From positions 1 through 64,000 of the forward strand of contig NGBS01000895.1 in NCBI GenBank assembly GCA_002245135.1: a stretch of DNA of 64,000 bases, read 5' to 3'. Below, one piece after another: positions 43,768 through 54,405 of the stretch. The stretch is from Proteromonas lacertae (taxonomy: Eukaryota > Sar > Bigyra > Opalinata > Proteromonadidae). A program made the position numbers and the translations under genes. The notes beneath the pieces were generated by a model. The model made no database searches and had not been told where the DNA came from. It saw only the letters and a program-made list of their open reading frames with translations. Numbering within the stretch: the first letter of the stretch is position 1; every line of letters starts with the position of its first letter.

Positions 43768-44678
43768 TAAAATAAATAATTTACATATTTAGAAACAACT
43801 GAAATGTAGTTTAATCCATATTCATTGGTTTTGAATAAAAATTGTATTAGTGGAACAATATTCTCTACCCAATAATGAATAGTATCATTAGGTAGATGTG
43901 GAAGATGTATATCTATTATTTCATTCCAATTAGCAGACATATTCTTTTTCCATTCTTCATTATTATCTCCTCTGTCAAATCTTGTATTATCATATGATCT
44001 TTCATGAAAGTTTATTTTATTTGGATAGAATTTTGATTTTCTTATTTTGTCTCTCATATATATTTCATCAATACAATATCCATATCGTATATAATCTGAA
44101 TCTATTATCTCTTTTACTAATTCATACTCATTTGTTTTGTTTAGCATATCAATTTTTAGTATATCCTCATACATTTGTTTTGTTCCGCTGAAATAACACA
44201 TAGGCCATCTTCTACTTACATATCCATTCAATCCAAAGGATTTTATGGTGAAATTGGTATAAGAATAATCCTGAAAAAATGTATAGTTATATGGAAGCAT
44301 ATCAACATCAGAAATATACAATATACTATTCTCTTTTTTGATTTGCAACGAACTAAAAATTCTGCACAGTTTGGAGAAATATTCTAAAGAATAGTTTTGT
44401 GGAATAACAATCTCTTTATATATAGCTTCTTGTTCAGTTAATTTGTTGATTAACTCATTTGGCAATTTTTGATGTGATATAATGTATATTATTGATGTAT
44501 ATCCAAATATCCTCCACATTTTCACAAAAAGTGGAATGTAAAAGAGATATGTGCCAGATGCTGAAATTCCAACATATTTTTCAAAATTATTACTGTTATA
44601 TATATTTATATAATTGTATAAGAATAAAAAGATGATGAATAATAAAACTGTGATAAAGTAGTTGTATAGTCTTTTCAT
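43767..44678 (-). CDS. Type II membrane glycosyltransferase-like protein (DVDMLP motif)
   Basis: 303 residues with a strong anchor (FITVLLFIIFLFLYNYI). The domain starts KYVGISASGTYLFYIPLFVK. A DxD site is visible in ILYISDVDMLPYN (~residue 120), and a Trp/His-rich end (IHYWVENIVPLIQFL) follows. The CAZy family cannot be assigned. Its ATG at 44678 directly abuts the ATG of the plus-strand gene at 44679, so no intergenic base exists on the 5' side. On the 3' side it overlaps the next gene by one base. Confidence 0.55.
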   Translation of the reverse strand: MKRLYNYFITVLLFIIFLFLYNYINIYNSNNFEKYVGISASGTYLFYIPLFVKMWRIFGYTSIIYIISHQKLPNELINKLTEQEAIYKEIVIPQNYSLEYFSKLCRIFSSLQIKKENSILYISDVDMLPYNYTFFQDYSYTNFTIKSFGLNGYVSRRWPMCYFSGTKQMYEDILKIDMLNKTNEYELVKEIIDSDYIRYGYCIDEIYMRDKIRKSKFYPNKINFHERSYDNTRFDRGDNNEEWKKNMSANWNEIIDIHLPHLPNDTIHYWVENIVPLIQFLFKTNEYGLNYISVVSKYVNYLF

Positions 44679-45725
44679 ATGTATGTTGTGTTTTTATTCA
44701 TTTTGTTATTTCTAGCTTCTATTATGAATTATTACTATTCATTTTCAAATAATAATGAATATAATAATATTAGGAAGAAAGTATATGAAATTTTAACATC
44801 AGACATTTATGATAGATTGTTTAAAAATGTTAGTTTAATATACTTGGGAAATAGAGTAAATTACAAGAATAATATACTAAAATACGCGTTTGTAAGTTTT
44901 ATAACTGGTGAAGATTATATTAAATTGATAAATGGAACTATATACTCAATACACCAATTTTCTAATTATCCTATAGTTTTATATGTTGCTGGTGTAATAA
45001 CAAAGACAATGAATGAAGTATTTTCACATTACGATAGATTATTAGTTTATTCTATTCCGCCTGAAACAACATCTCCTTATTTTATAAAATTAAGAGCTTC
45101 ATTATTAGCTCCAGTTTTGGTAGGTCAAATAGTTGAAGCAGATACAATAGTATTACCTGGCGCAGATTGTTTATTTAAAAGAATAGAAGAAGAAATTAAT
45201 GAAAAATATCCTTTTCCAATGATGCCTAGACATCCTGATATAAGAGGAGTTGAAAAGGGAAATGGAACAACAAACATTCTTGATTATCCTATGAATAAAA
45301 GATCAATGAGATATATGCATGCTCATATGTCTTGGACTTATCATGCTTTACCATTTATAGCATTTGTGTATAACAAATCTTTCATATATGACTATGGCAA
45401 TGACGAACATGCTTTAAATATCAATTTGTGGGAAAGAAAAGCAAATAAACAATGGTGTATTTATGATCCATATTATAGTGTAGTAGATATATCACATTCT
45501 AATGATGTCTTCTATAAAATGGATGATATTCTGACGATATATAATTTCATTCATGGATGTAAATCTTTCACGCATCAACAGAGAATGATGAATAAACTAA
45601 CACTACTTAAACAAAATGAATATAAAATAATTTACTCTGCAAACAAATCTATTCATTTTTCACAATCCTGTAAATTAGATAATTTAATTTTAAAAGAAAT
45701 TTATAAGGAAAATTGTTTTTTATAG
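44679..45725 (+). CDS. Type II membrane glycosyltransferase-like protein
   Basis: 348 residues, anchor at once after the ATG (VVFLFILLFLASIMNYYY). The domain runs YAFVSFITGEDYIKLINGT, YPIVLYVAGVI, then IVEADTIVLPGADCLFKR, where a GADC step takes the place of DxD as in some nucleotide-sugar transferases. MMPRHPDIRG and a C-terminal part with HSNDVFYK follow. No family name is certain. Start codons 44678/44679 are back to back. The next gene follows on the same strand after 36 bp. Confidence 0.5.
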   Translation: MYVVFLFILLFLASIMNYYYSFSNNNEYNNIRKKVYEILTSDIYDRLFKNVSLIYLGNRVNYKNNILKYAFVSFITGEDYIKLINGTIYSIHQFSNYPIVLYVAGVITKTMNEVFSHYDRLLVYSIPPETTSPYFIKLRASLLAPVLVGQIVEADTIVLPGADCLFKRIEEEINEKYPFPMMPRHPDIRGVEKGNGTTNILDYPMNKRSMRYMHAHMSWTYHALPFIAFVYNKSFIYDYGNDEHALNINLWERKANKQWCIYDPYYSVVDISHSNDVFYKMDDILTIYNFIHGCKSFTHQQRMMNKLTLLKQNEYKIIYSANKSIHFSQSCKLDNLILKEIYKENCFL

Positions 45726-45761
45726 TTATTTTTCCAAAAATATTTCATCTTTTCATCTAAT

Positions 45762-46484
45762 ATGTTGCTTTTATTATTTCTTTTATTAATTGCAATAATA
45801 TTTATAGCTGTTATGCTATTTTATAGAAGTAATAGTAAAAGATATAATATATGTTCATGGAGTGGAAAAAAGAAATATTTAAACACTAGTTATGAAGATA
45901 ATTACAAAGTAAAGTTAGTATATGATATTCTAAAAAAAATAAATATTGAATATTTTCTTATGGATGGTTCATTGTTAGGTTCATATAGAAATGGGGGTTT
46001 TATTCATAATGATAATGATTTTGATGTAGCTATTCCTGTTTGGTTAAATAGTAATATATTTCATTGTAAAGAGAAAATATATATAGATATAATAGATTAT
46101 GGATATGATTGTATAAAATTTCCCAGCAATTTTACAATATGCAACAAAACAAAGAAAGATTATCTAAAAATTTTCTATGATTATGCTAAGCCTCATCTAA
46201 AGAACATAAGACATAATTATCAAGATATGCATGGCGTTGTAGGATTATTTTTAGATGGATTTACAGTTGATTTGTGGTTGATGATAGGTGATGAGTCATC
46301 CTACAGAGTGAAAGATGAATTATGTAAATGTAAATTTTCAGAATTTTACATGAATTGTATAGAAAATCCTTTACCATCATTTATGAGTAAATATGGATCG
46401 GATTTTTACAAGCCTATTCCTAAAGGCCAACTTAAGCATAGATGTATAGAGCATATTCCTAATATATATATAAAAAAGGAATAA
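45762..46484 (+). CDS. LicD/fukutin-family phosphosugar transferase
   Basis: 240 residues with an N-terminal anchor (LLFLLLIAIIFIAVMLFY). The family core is clear: YFLMDGSLLGSYRNGGFIHN followed by DNDFDVAIPVWL, matching the DGTLLGxxRxGxfIpwDxDxD pattern of LicD, fukutin and FKRP. MHGVVGLFLDGFTVDLWLM follows, and the end is PKGQLKHRC. Bacterial LicD adds phosphocholine to surface glycans; fukutin and FKRP add ribitol phosphate. It converges on the GT31-like gene with 27 bp between stop codons. Confidence 0.78.
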   Translation: MLLLLFLLLIAIIFIAVMLFYRSNSKRYNICSWSGKKKYLNTSYEDNYKVKLVYDILKKINIEYFLMDGSLLGSYRNGGFIHNDNDFDVAIPVWLNSNIFHCKEKIYIDIIDYGYDCIKFPSNFTICNKTKKDYLKIFYDYAKPHLKNIRHNYQDMHGVVGLFLDGFTVDLWLMIGDESSYRVKDELCKCKFSEFYMNCIENPLPSFMSKYGSDFYKPIPKGQLKHRCIEHIPNIYIKKE

Positions 46485-46511
46485 ATATCCATAAATTATA
46501 TAATTTAATTA

Positions 46512-47465
46512 TCAATGTTTAGAATGTAAAAAATATATTTCATGAGGTTTTAATCTATGAATCATAAAGATGTTATCAACAAAACCAATCACAATGCTAC
46601 CTTCTCCAATTATCTTATTATATTTTCTAACATCACACATACTCACGTTTGATTTTTTTGATAATCTTCCTATAAATACATCTTCAGTACTACCATAACA
46701 ATTACTATTTACTTCAGAATGACTTGCCTTTAACATACTATTTATTGCTTTATATGGTATTACATACCCCATTCCACTTGGAAAATAACCTATAATATAT
46801 CCCCATATTTCATTTTCTGCGCTATATGGTGATTGTGAATGTAATTCTCTTAGCACATTAATGTTTAAGAAAGTATCTGTATCATGTTTAATTAACCATT
46901 TGAAGTGAGTGTGAAGTTTTGAACTCCATAGTAAGATATTATATGTTTGCAATATTAAAGCATAATAGGAGGATGAGAATTGAAACTGAAGAACATCACT
47001 ATGTAATTGAATTTCTTCATTAATTTTGTTGTTAATGTTTAAATACTTACTCTTACCTAAGATAAAAACATATGATAAGAAATTGTATCCTTTATATATT
47101 TTTCTAAATACTTCTCTTTCATAAAACATATCTGGTTCTGAAATTATTGTAATAAGATATTCACAGTCTTTTATTGTAGGATAATCTAGGTTATTATGGC
47201 TATATTCATTTAATAATAACACATATGGATTTGACTTTCTGTTTTTTATATATAATTTGTCAGAATTTCTACTGCAAGTTACTTTTTTTGTCCTATTAAA
47301 ACATTGTTCAATTTTTTCAATATCTTTAGATAAAATATTATCAAAATTTGCAATACTTGAATTGCATGTAAGAATGAGTGTAATTATAATAATACCGCCA
47401 AAAGCTATAATAAGCTTTGAATAAAATATTATTAGTCTTATAAATTTTGATATAATATAATACAT
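46512..47465 (-). CDS. GT31-like glycosyltransferase, second copy
   Basis: 317 residues, anchor at ~12-38 (LIIAFGGIIIITLIL). The same order as in the gene at 39085: an ITIISEPDMFYEREVFRKIY start, FSSSYYALILQTYNILLW, the metal site KHDTDTFLN, SGMGYVIPY, and TEDVFIGRLSKKS. It is more diverged at the N-terminal stem. The paralogue pair in opposite orientation, 7 kb apart, repeats the pattern seen for the two fucosyltransferase-like genes. Confidence 0.75.
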   Translation of the reverse strand: MYYIISKFIRLIIFYSKLIIAFGGIIIITLILTCNSSIANFDNILSKDIEKIEQCFNRTKKVTCSRNSDKLYIKNRKSNPYVLLLNEYSHNNLDYPTIKDCEYLITIISEPDMFYEREVFRKIYKGYNFLSYVFILGKSKYLNINNKINEEIQLHSDVLQFQFSSSYYALILQTYNILLWSSKLHTHFKWLIKHDTDTFLNINVLRELHSQSPYSAENEIWGYIIGYFPSGMGYVIPYKAINSMLKASHSEVNSNCYGSTEDVFIGRLSKKSNVSMCDVRKYNKIIGEGSIVIGFVDNIFMIHRLKPHEIYFLHSKH

Positions 47466-47552
47466 AAATAAATCATTTTTTAATCACAACATTTTATAAA
47501 TATCCTTTAAATATTCTGTATTTGGCTATTCTTTCTATAATTCTATATGATT

Positions 47553-47638
47553 TTAATGTTAAATTATTTCAAGGAGGTTATTTAGGAGTAGATAACCTAA
47601 ATAATATTAAAAAAGAAATATGCTTTAAGCCATTGTAA
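47553..47638 (+). pseudogene. Possible remnant of a sugar-transferase end
   Basis: About 28 open codons (FQGGYLGVDNLNNIKKE.. to a TAA) in the gap 47466-47762. The short, isolated protein-like sequence is not enough to name a family. Confidence 0.15.
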
Positions 47639-47762
47639 TGAATATTTTTTACTTCTATAACAAAGTGAAAGAGATGTTATTTTGAAAAATATAATACATT
47701 ATCCCTCAACCAATCTATTTTTGTTGTATTTTTTATCATGTAAGTAGTTTCATTTATATATC

Positions 47763-48467
47763 TCAATCCTTTACTCTCAAATAATCTATTACATCATTTC
47801 TATCTTTATTATTTACATGAAAATGTCCTCCTTGACCAATTCTACTCCATGTTATTAGTATTCCTTCTCTACTACACTTTAAAAGATTATTCACATATAC
47901 TTTTTCATATGTTTGTGGTATATGTTCAGCTACTTCAAGTGACATTACTATATCATATTTACAATCAAACTCTATTGGCTGAGCTAAATTTAAATATTTA
48001 ACTCTACCATTAGTAGCTTCTTCTATATTAACTGATCCATCATATTGATCGCAGACTTTGGATTTTTTAGATATAATTGGGCAATACCATCCTAAACCAG
48101 ATCCCAAATCAACAACAGTTTTGTTTTGAAATATCTCTGCTAAGATATTTGCTAAACTAACATCATGCTCATGATTACCTCCCACATATATTCTATCTTT
48201 ATTTAAACAAAATCCACCCCAATATCCAATTCCTTTACACTTACAAGACAAATTATTCATAAATTTCACATAATCTCCTTGGCTATATATTTCACTTTCA
48301 TTTTTATTTTGTGTATTACAACTTGATAATAGTGATGATATTTCTTTCTTCATCTCTTTATTTACGACAAATTTCTTAAAATTGATATTATTTTTGTTAC
48401 TATATTGCAATAAAATAATAAGAAAAATAGAAAGGCATATAATCAGTAGTATAAATAAATACATCAT
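47763..48467 (-). CDS. Class I SAM-dependent methyltransferase, membrane-anchored
   Basis: 234 residues with an anchor (LFILLIICLSIFLIILLQY). Motif I reads VVDLGSGLGWYCPIISKKS, then CDQYDGS, and VMSLEVAEHIPQTYEKV, the post-I/II region of ubiquinone/Type 11 methyltransferases. The domain is short and ends soon after HFHVNNKDRNDVIDYL, with N/K-D and H residues where related sequences place a conserved histidine pair. It differs in family from the FkbM enzymes in the cluster. It may modify a sugar or lipid-linked glycan. Confidence 0.68.
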   Translation of the reverse strand: MMYLFILLIICLSIFLIILLQYSNKNNINFKKFVVNKEMKKEISSLLSSCNTQNKNESEIYSQGDYVKFMNNLSCKCKGIGYWGGFCLNKDRIYVGGNHEHDVSLANILAEIFQNKTVVDLGSGLGWYCPIISKKSKVCDQYDGSVNIEEATNGRVKYLNLAQPIEFDCKYDIVMSLEVAEHIPQTYEKVYVNNLLKCSREGILITWSRIGQGGHFHVNNKDRNDVIDYLRVKD

Positions 48468-48530
48468 TTACACATAAATAATATATATTCTAGAGAGAAT
48501 GTTGTCAGAATATCTAATTTATGTTATATT

Positions 48531-48659
48531 TTTGATATTAATTTAGTAATTAAATTATATCCAATCATTCGTGAACTGATAGAAAATAACGACTACTTTT
48601 CATTTGGAAGAAAACAATTATCAACCATTATCAGTCCTTTCTTCCAAATTATTTACTAA
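48531..48659 (+). pseudogene. Short protein-like stretch between cluster genes
   Basis: About 40 open codons ending LSTIISPFFQIIY and TAA, with YPIIRELIENNDYFSFGRK before. No start or splice partner with local consensus gives a full frame. Not recognised. Confidence 0.2.
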
Positions 48660-48674
48660 ATTTGAATCAGATTT

Positions 48675-49484
48675 TTAATATAAAGATACACTACATATTG
48701 CAGATTTCGATGTACGAAAACCTATATGATCCATCACATGCTGAATATGAATATCATCTTTACTTCCATTTCTTCCTTTATATGTAAAACCTAATTTATA
48801 TCCTTTGCTTAAAAATATTTTAGATACATACGCTTCTCCTGGGTAATACGCTATTTCTTTTAATATTATTGATTTGTATATTGTAGCACCATTTGTATAT
48901 CCCCATCCCAATTTCAATAATCCAATATACAAAGTATGTTTCCCCATTTTAGTTGTTACATTTATTGTTTCATGTATTTGAAAATGATCAGTTTCTCTTA
49001 CTACAACTCCATATACTTTATTAGTTTTATTAAGTATAAGTATTGATTCAAGAATAAAGGATGGATAAAATATTTCCTTCTCAACATTTTCATCAACAAC
49101 CCAATCTTCTTCTAGCAGAAATACATACTCTGTATATAAATATGAAAATAGAATATCAAAACTCAATTCCATACCACTTGGATTAAATAGAAATGAGTTT
49201 TTAATATTGTATTTTTTAATTACTTCTTCTCTTTCAACAGTTCCTTGATCAAAATACAATGTGTTGTAGTTTATTTCTTTTTCATAATTATATAAATGAC
49301 TATAAAAAGCATTTAATGTTTGATTTAGATAATTATATCTATTGCAAGCAAATATTGATATTAATATTATCGGATATCTATCTACTCCATTATAAAATAT
49401 TCGTTTATTTTTCTTAATATATATAAAATAAATAGTAATTATAGATATTATTGTTAAAACTACAATAAAAACATATATAAACAT
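48675..49484 (-). CDS. GT2-like type II membrane glycosyltransferase
   Basis: 269 residues, anchor at 3-22 (IYVFIVVLTIISIITIYFIY). A GT-A fold start is visible: YPIILISIFACNRYNYLNQT, then the metal-site-like FLLEEDWVVD, where EDW takes the DxD place as in GT13/POMGNT-like and related transferases. LGWGYTNGATIYK and HIQHVMDHIGF follow, a late His typical of such enzymes. It is the right-most gene of the cluster. The specific family is uncertain. Confidence 0.62.
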   Translation of the reverse strand: MFIYVFIVVLTIISIITIYFIYIKKNKRIFYNGVDRYPIILISIFACNRYNYLNQTLNAFYSHLYNYEKEINYNTLYFDQGTVEREEVIKKYNIKNSFLFNPSGMELSFDILFSYLYTEYVFLLEEDWVVDENVEKEIFYPSFILESILILNKTNKVYGVVVRETDHFQIHETINVTTKMGKHTLYIGLLKLGWGYTNGATIYKSIILKEIAYYPGEAYVSKIFLSKGYKLGFTYKGRNGSKDDIHIQHVMDHIGFRTSKSAICSVSLY

Positions 49485-50178
49485 ATTAAATCTCTATCTT
49501 CATATAATATCCATGAAAAATAATAACATAACAATATACAAACATGATAACTTCATATTTTTACATAATAACAATACACTAAAGAACTATCACACGCAAT
49601 TGATGATATTTCACAATATATGTTTGATGGATACAACTAAAACATTCCTGTTTGATATTCAAATAATACTACTCAAAAGATCATCATCATCAATATCACT
49701 AATATTTGAGTTCAGTGTATTTTCTTATTCTCTATTTTCTATACATTTTTGTAAGATTCCACATATTTCAAATTCATCATTATATTAATGATAAATTTGA
49801 TATTTCAGTTTGTTTATTTCTATTAGATTCTATTAAATCAAATGTCATCACATGCTTTCTCAAACTCTTATATTTTCTATATGTGTTTATATCTCTTATT
49901 ATAAAAGTATTTTTATATAAAAAAGATATATAAGTTCAACAACAACAATGACAAGAAGATATACACCTGGTATGAATCGTTATTGGGACTTTAGAAGATA
50001 TTTTTTCAATAGAAGAAATTTTCTTGTTATTGATTTGATTCTGTGGTAATGTAATATCCCCGAAGTAGTAATTCTAATATAATAACCGCAAAATTGATTA
50101 TGACATTTGAAATGTAAATTACATTGATTTGACTAGTATCAAGCTTTTACATATTTTATCAATTTTAAGACTATAGAA
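49485..50178. other. Gene-poor stretch right of the sugar cluster
   Basis: Two overlapping plus-strand ORFs (49513-49788, 49706-49933) and a 33-codon ORF at 49949 look like chance frames in AT-rich DNA. A TATCAAGCTTTT segment at 50140 repeats the TCAAGC arm seen in cluster spacers. No supported gene. Confidence 0.4.
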
Positions 50179-52300
50179 ATGATCATCAAGTCAAATTTAC
50201 ATATAAATGAAGGGTATAACAATCCATCGGCTCAATTATGCTATAATATATCTACATAGTTTGATTCGAAAAATGATAAAGTGTGGTTATGGTGATTTGA
50301 GAGTATTGGTTGAAGATGAAGAAATGAAAACATTGAAATCATTGTTCTGTTGTTGTAATGATACATTTCGACAGATTTTAGAAGATAAAGAGTTTAAAGA
50401 ACCATTAGAGTTATATGAAGGATGTAATAAAGATGTATTTCTGATGTTAGAAAGATATTATGAAGGAAATGATATAAATGTTGAAGATAATAACTGTGTT
50501 AAACTGTTATTGATTTGTGTTTGTTATAATGAGAATAGATTGTTGAAAATACTGAAAGAATATATACTGAAAAGAATGAATGAAAATGATAAAATGATTG
50601 TTGAATTGTTGAATGAGAAATACATACTTGAGAATAAGAATCTATTAGAAATGAAGATAGAAATGAATAAATACTTAAGTATGAAGAATTATCGATTATT
50701 GAATGATACAATGATGAATGAAATGAATGTGTATAGTATAAAAGAAATCTTTGGTTATGAAATAAAATATAATGGAAATAGAAGTGAATTAAAAGAATTA
50801 TTGAATGGTTATATGTTAATGAATGATAAATATTTGAATGAAGAAGAAAATAATATAATGAAAGAGATAATGAATAGAATAAATGAAGATGAAACAAATC
50901 AGTTAATAAGATATATCTCAGTTCCAAAAATCAAGAATGCAAATATTATATGAATATTTGATAGACAATTATCCAAAAGAAAATGAAGAAATGGAAATAA
51001 AAAGTATAATACTATTTTATTTTTAAATCAATAGAAGACTTAGCAATTGGAAACACTAAAGTATTAGATATTTTATTAGTAGAAGGAAATATGATTATTA
51101 AAATGATGGCAATGTTAATAATATATGAAAATAATTTATGTTTAAATTATACAGAATATAAGCAATCATGTAATGAATTATTAAATGAATATAAAATGAA
51201 TAAATGGAATGATTATATGAAAAGAAAGAAAAGAGGTGATAATATATTAAAATGTGTATGTGTGTTTATGAATGAAAGATATGATAATACAATAATATTA
51301 GATGAAATGGTAAGAGTATGTGGAATGGAAATAATATATGATTTTATTGAAAATGATAGAATTTTATTAAAGCATGGTGATAATATAAATAATTTATATT
51401 ATTATATTCATAATAGAAGAATTGAAGATAGAGATAATGAAATAATAATTGAGATTATCAAAGATGAAAGAAAAAGAAAAAGAATAAAATGTATATAGAA
51501 TATTTAATTAAATTAATAGATAGAAGAATAAAAGAAGTAAAATATGAAGGAGACATTTATTTAAATATAAAAGGATGTTTAAAGCCAATAGTTGATGGAG
51601 ATGTAGAAGAATATTTTCTAAAATCAAGTATAAATGATATTTAAATGAATAGAATTACCAAATGGTTTATCATTTAATAAAGAGACAGGTGAAATTAGTG
51701 GATTAGTAAGTGAACCATATGAAGGTGATTTAAGAATAGTTGCTAAAAATATATGGAATGAAAAAGAATATAAAAAGAGATTAGAGGTTTATGATAGTAT
51801 AAAAAATGAAATTATATTCTATATTAGAAATTCATTTTACTAATCAATTAAATTATGAAGTTAGCGAAGACAAAAAAACAGTTTACTCTAATGGTTATGG
51901 TAATATAGCAAGATGTATGTTTAATATAAAAATGGAAAATGCAATATATCATTACTATTTCTCATGTTCATCTCTTGATTTCAAAGTAGGTGCTGCTGTT
52001 GAATCATTTGGAATGGATCGAGATAATGATGGGAAGTATTGTGAAATTATAATAGATTCTAAAAGTTTATATGGAAATATTGGTAAAAATAAAAAAATAA
52101 AAAAACTAGATTTGTATAATAATTATTGTGAAGTAATATTTGATATGAAGAAAAGGACATTCTCAATTGTTGACAGATATGGAAATAATAATGTATTATT
52201 TACAGATCTTCCAGAAGATTTATATCCTTACGTATTTATGAGTAGTTATAAAGGGTATAATGCAACGGTAACTCTCTCTAAGTTTTTAATTGAAGAATAG
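50179..52300 (+). pseudogene. Third BTB + Ig-like + SPRY-like paralogue, frame-broken
   Basis: Exon 1 (50179-50213) and a 46-nt intron match the gene structure at 28675. The BTB-like start reads MIKCGYGDLRVLVEDEEMK. Introns of 31, 25 and 31 nt (starting near 51002, 51630 and 51799) keep the later exons in phase. LPNGLSFNKETGEISG is the Ig-like core, and a SPRY-like end follows (NYCEVIFDMKKRTFSI). Two places break the frame without a usable splice site: near 50945 (+1) and near 51490 (-1). The protein is far diverged from the two duplicate copies. Either a recent pseudogene or two base errors. Confidence 0.6.
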
Positions 52301-52360
52301 AGTTAAATAAATTGATTATACATTATATATATTTTTTTCATGATTATTTTTTATAAATCA

Positions 52361-52935
52361 TATATATATATATTACATTATACAACCTATAACATCTGAT
52401 GGAGTATAAAATTTTTGAAATTAGCTTAACATACTTTTGTATACACTCATCATGTAATACTCCATCAGATATTAGAGTCAAAAATACATCATATATTTCT
52501 ATTTCAAATGTTTTATAATATTTTTCACAATATTCTTCATCTTCACTTTCACTTATGTTTGTTTCATTCAACAATAATGCTATTTTAATTCTTTTACCTC
52601 AGAAGGTAATTTACAAATTGAACTTGAGTTACAAAGGATTCTAACATATTACTAACACTATTCACTTGTTCTATGTATAATAAATATGATATAATATTCA
52701 TATCCTTCATGAATATTATTAATGATGTATCTGAATATGCTGTATATTATATCTGCTTATAGGTAAGGCATAACATGTACAGTATGTAGTATTTTTGAAG
52801 TTTGTTATTTCTACCTTCCTTTATTCTTACAAAATCATTAGGTTTAAAATGATTATTATCACTTCAAGTCTTTTTAAGTTTCTAGCATGAGAATCTTTAT
52901 AGAATTCATTACATACTTCAAGTTTTTAAGTTAAT
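52361..52935 (-). pseudogene. Decayed or unresolved gene of unknown family
   Basis: The minus strand reads as several protein-like pieces in shifting frames: CNEFYKDSHARNLKRLE, then DFVRIKEGRNNKLQKYY, then LYIEQVNSVSNMLESFVTQV, and an open acidic end from 52574 (ESEDEEYCEKYYKTFEIEIY). It could be a helical-repeat protein with very short introns I could not place, or a pseudogene. It lies 3' to the ARM-repeat gene on the same strand. Confidence 0.3.
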
Positions 52936-53139
52936 GAGTGCAGAATGTGGTTTTGCATTCAATATAGTTTTTATACATCATTTATTTCTATCATTTTATG
53001 TCTAATTAGTGACTATATAATCAAGAATGTAAATTATACTGAAAATCATTTATTTGCAATCATAAAATGTATAGTTATAATTCAAGGTTTAAGGGGAAAA
53101 CAAAAATAGAAAAGAATATCTAAAAACAAAAATCGTTAG

Positions 53140-54320
53140 TTACTTATATTTATTGTATGCAATTAAAGCTTCACTTCTTGTATCAGCATTATTATCATGA
53201 GTTAAAACTTCAAAAAAATCTAATACATTATGTTTGTGTATTATTTGTTTTATTTCTTCAGAATGAATACCATCCAAAGCTAGATGAATTAATATCCAAA
53301 CACAACTATCCTGTATCTCTACATCTTTTACTTTTATACAAAGAGTAATATATTCGAGTGAATTTACATCAATCTGACTACCATTCTCTTTACATCGATA
53401 AGTTAAATTTTGAATTGCTGAAAATACTACAGCTTGTATTTTATCATTATTAGTCTTCATTAAACTCAGTAAAGCTGAAATCATTCCATTTGAACCTAAT
53501 TTCACTAATTCTTCATGATTCATAACTATTAGTATATATATAATATAATAGTAAATACACTGTGCTAACACGCCTAGGAGGGTAATTCCTATAAATTTAA
53601 TATTTTCGTCTGAATTGTGAATTAATGGAATAAATTGATTATAAATACCACTATTCGATATATTAATTGCATCTTCTTCGTTATCTATTTAATAATAAGT
53701 CAATTCATAGATTTATACCGCATCCATTTGCTAATATAGCTAATAAACTGAATTTAACTTCAGCATTATTTGTATTTGGGATTATAGAAATTATTTGATC
53801 AAGACCAACCTCTTTAATTTTCCCAAACACTCTTCTATCAATTATCACTAATTCAAACAGTAATTTAGAAGCATCAACTTTAACTTGTTCGGATGTTCCA
53901 TGAAGAATTGCTATTAATTTTTCTATACCTCCACATCGGAATATATCTTTCTGTGCTTGATCATTGTCTATAGGATGTTAAATTCTCAATTTATACATAC
54001 TTTCAAGTAACGATATCATTAAGTCAATTGATGCTAACTGTATATCATCATTATCAATATTCAAGTAGGATACACATTTGTCTACCACATCGTGACTGAT
54101 TTGTTCCATTTTGCAAGTTGGTTGATCTAAATATACAAAAATCATTTAGTGCATACTTTCTGCATACACAAGCAATGCTGTAAGTACTGCCAATATCATT
54201 TCTGGATCAGTATCATCTAAATGAGGATATATTTCATCAAGTGGTAGGTCCTTCAGCTCTTCAGGATTAAAAGGTTCTAAAATATAGTATAATAACTATA
54301 CCATTATCCTCTACTTCCAT
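53140..54320 (-). CDS. Armadillo/HEAT-repeat protein, 6 exons
   Basis: Exons 54320-54302, 54276-54157, 54126-54001, 53967-53719, 53684-53559 and 53525-53140 (introns 25, 30, 33, 34 and 33 nt) give 341 residues in phase. Helical repeats of about 42 residues are visible: GIEKLIAILHGTSEQVKVDA, GLDQIISIIPNTNNAEVKFS, QFIPLIHNSDENIKFIGIT and NGMISALLSLMKTNNDKIQA, each with the G..LI.LL pattern of ARM repeats. It is shorter than importin-alpha and lacks its importin-beta-binding N-terminus. Likely a scaffold or armadillo-type adaptor. The frame before the chosen ATG is also open (KYEYSFKFWTNQQAQ), so the start is not certain. It diverges from ELP6 with 85 bp between. Confidence 0.7.
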
Positions 54321-54405
54321 TTCAATGAGGTAATTGAAAATAGGTTGAGCTTGTTGGTTTGTCCAAAATTTAAAGGAATATTCATATTTTTAAGAATTTG
54401 TCAAA

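Noticed and set aside
50499-50927. 142-codon minus-strand ORF opposite the third BTB gene
   Set aside because: Composition is a mirror of Lys/Asn/Glu codons and the sense strand has the BTB similarity.
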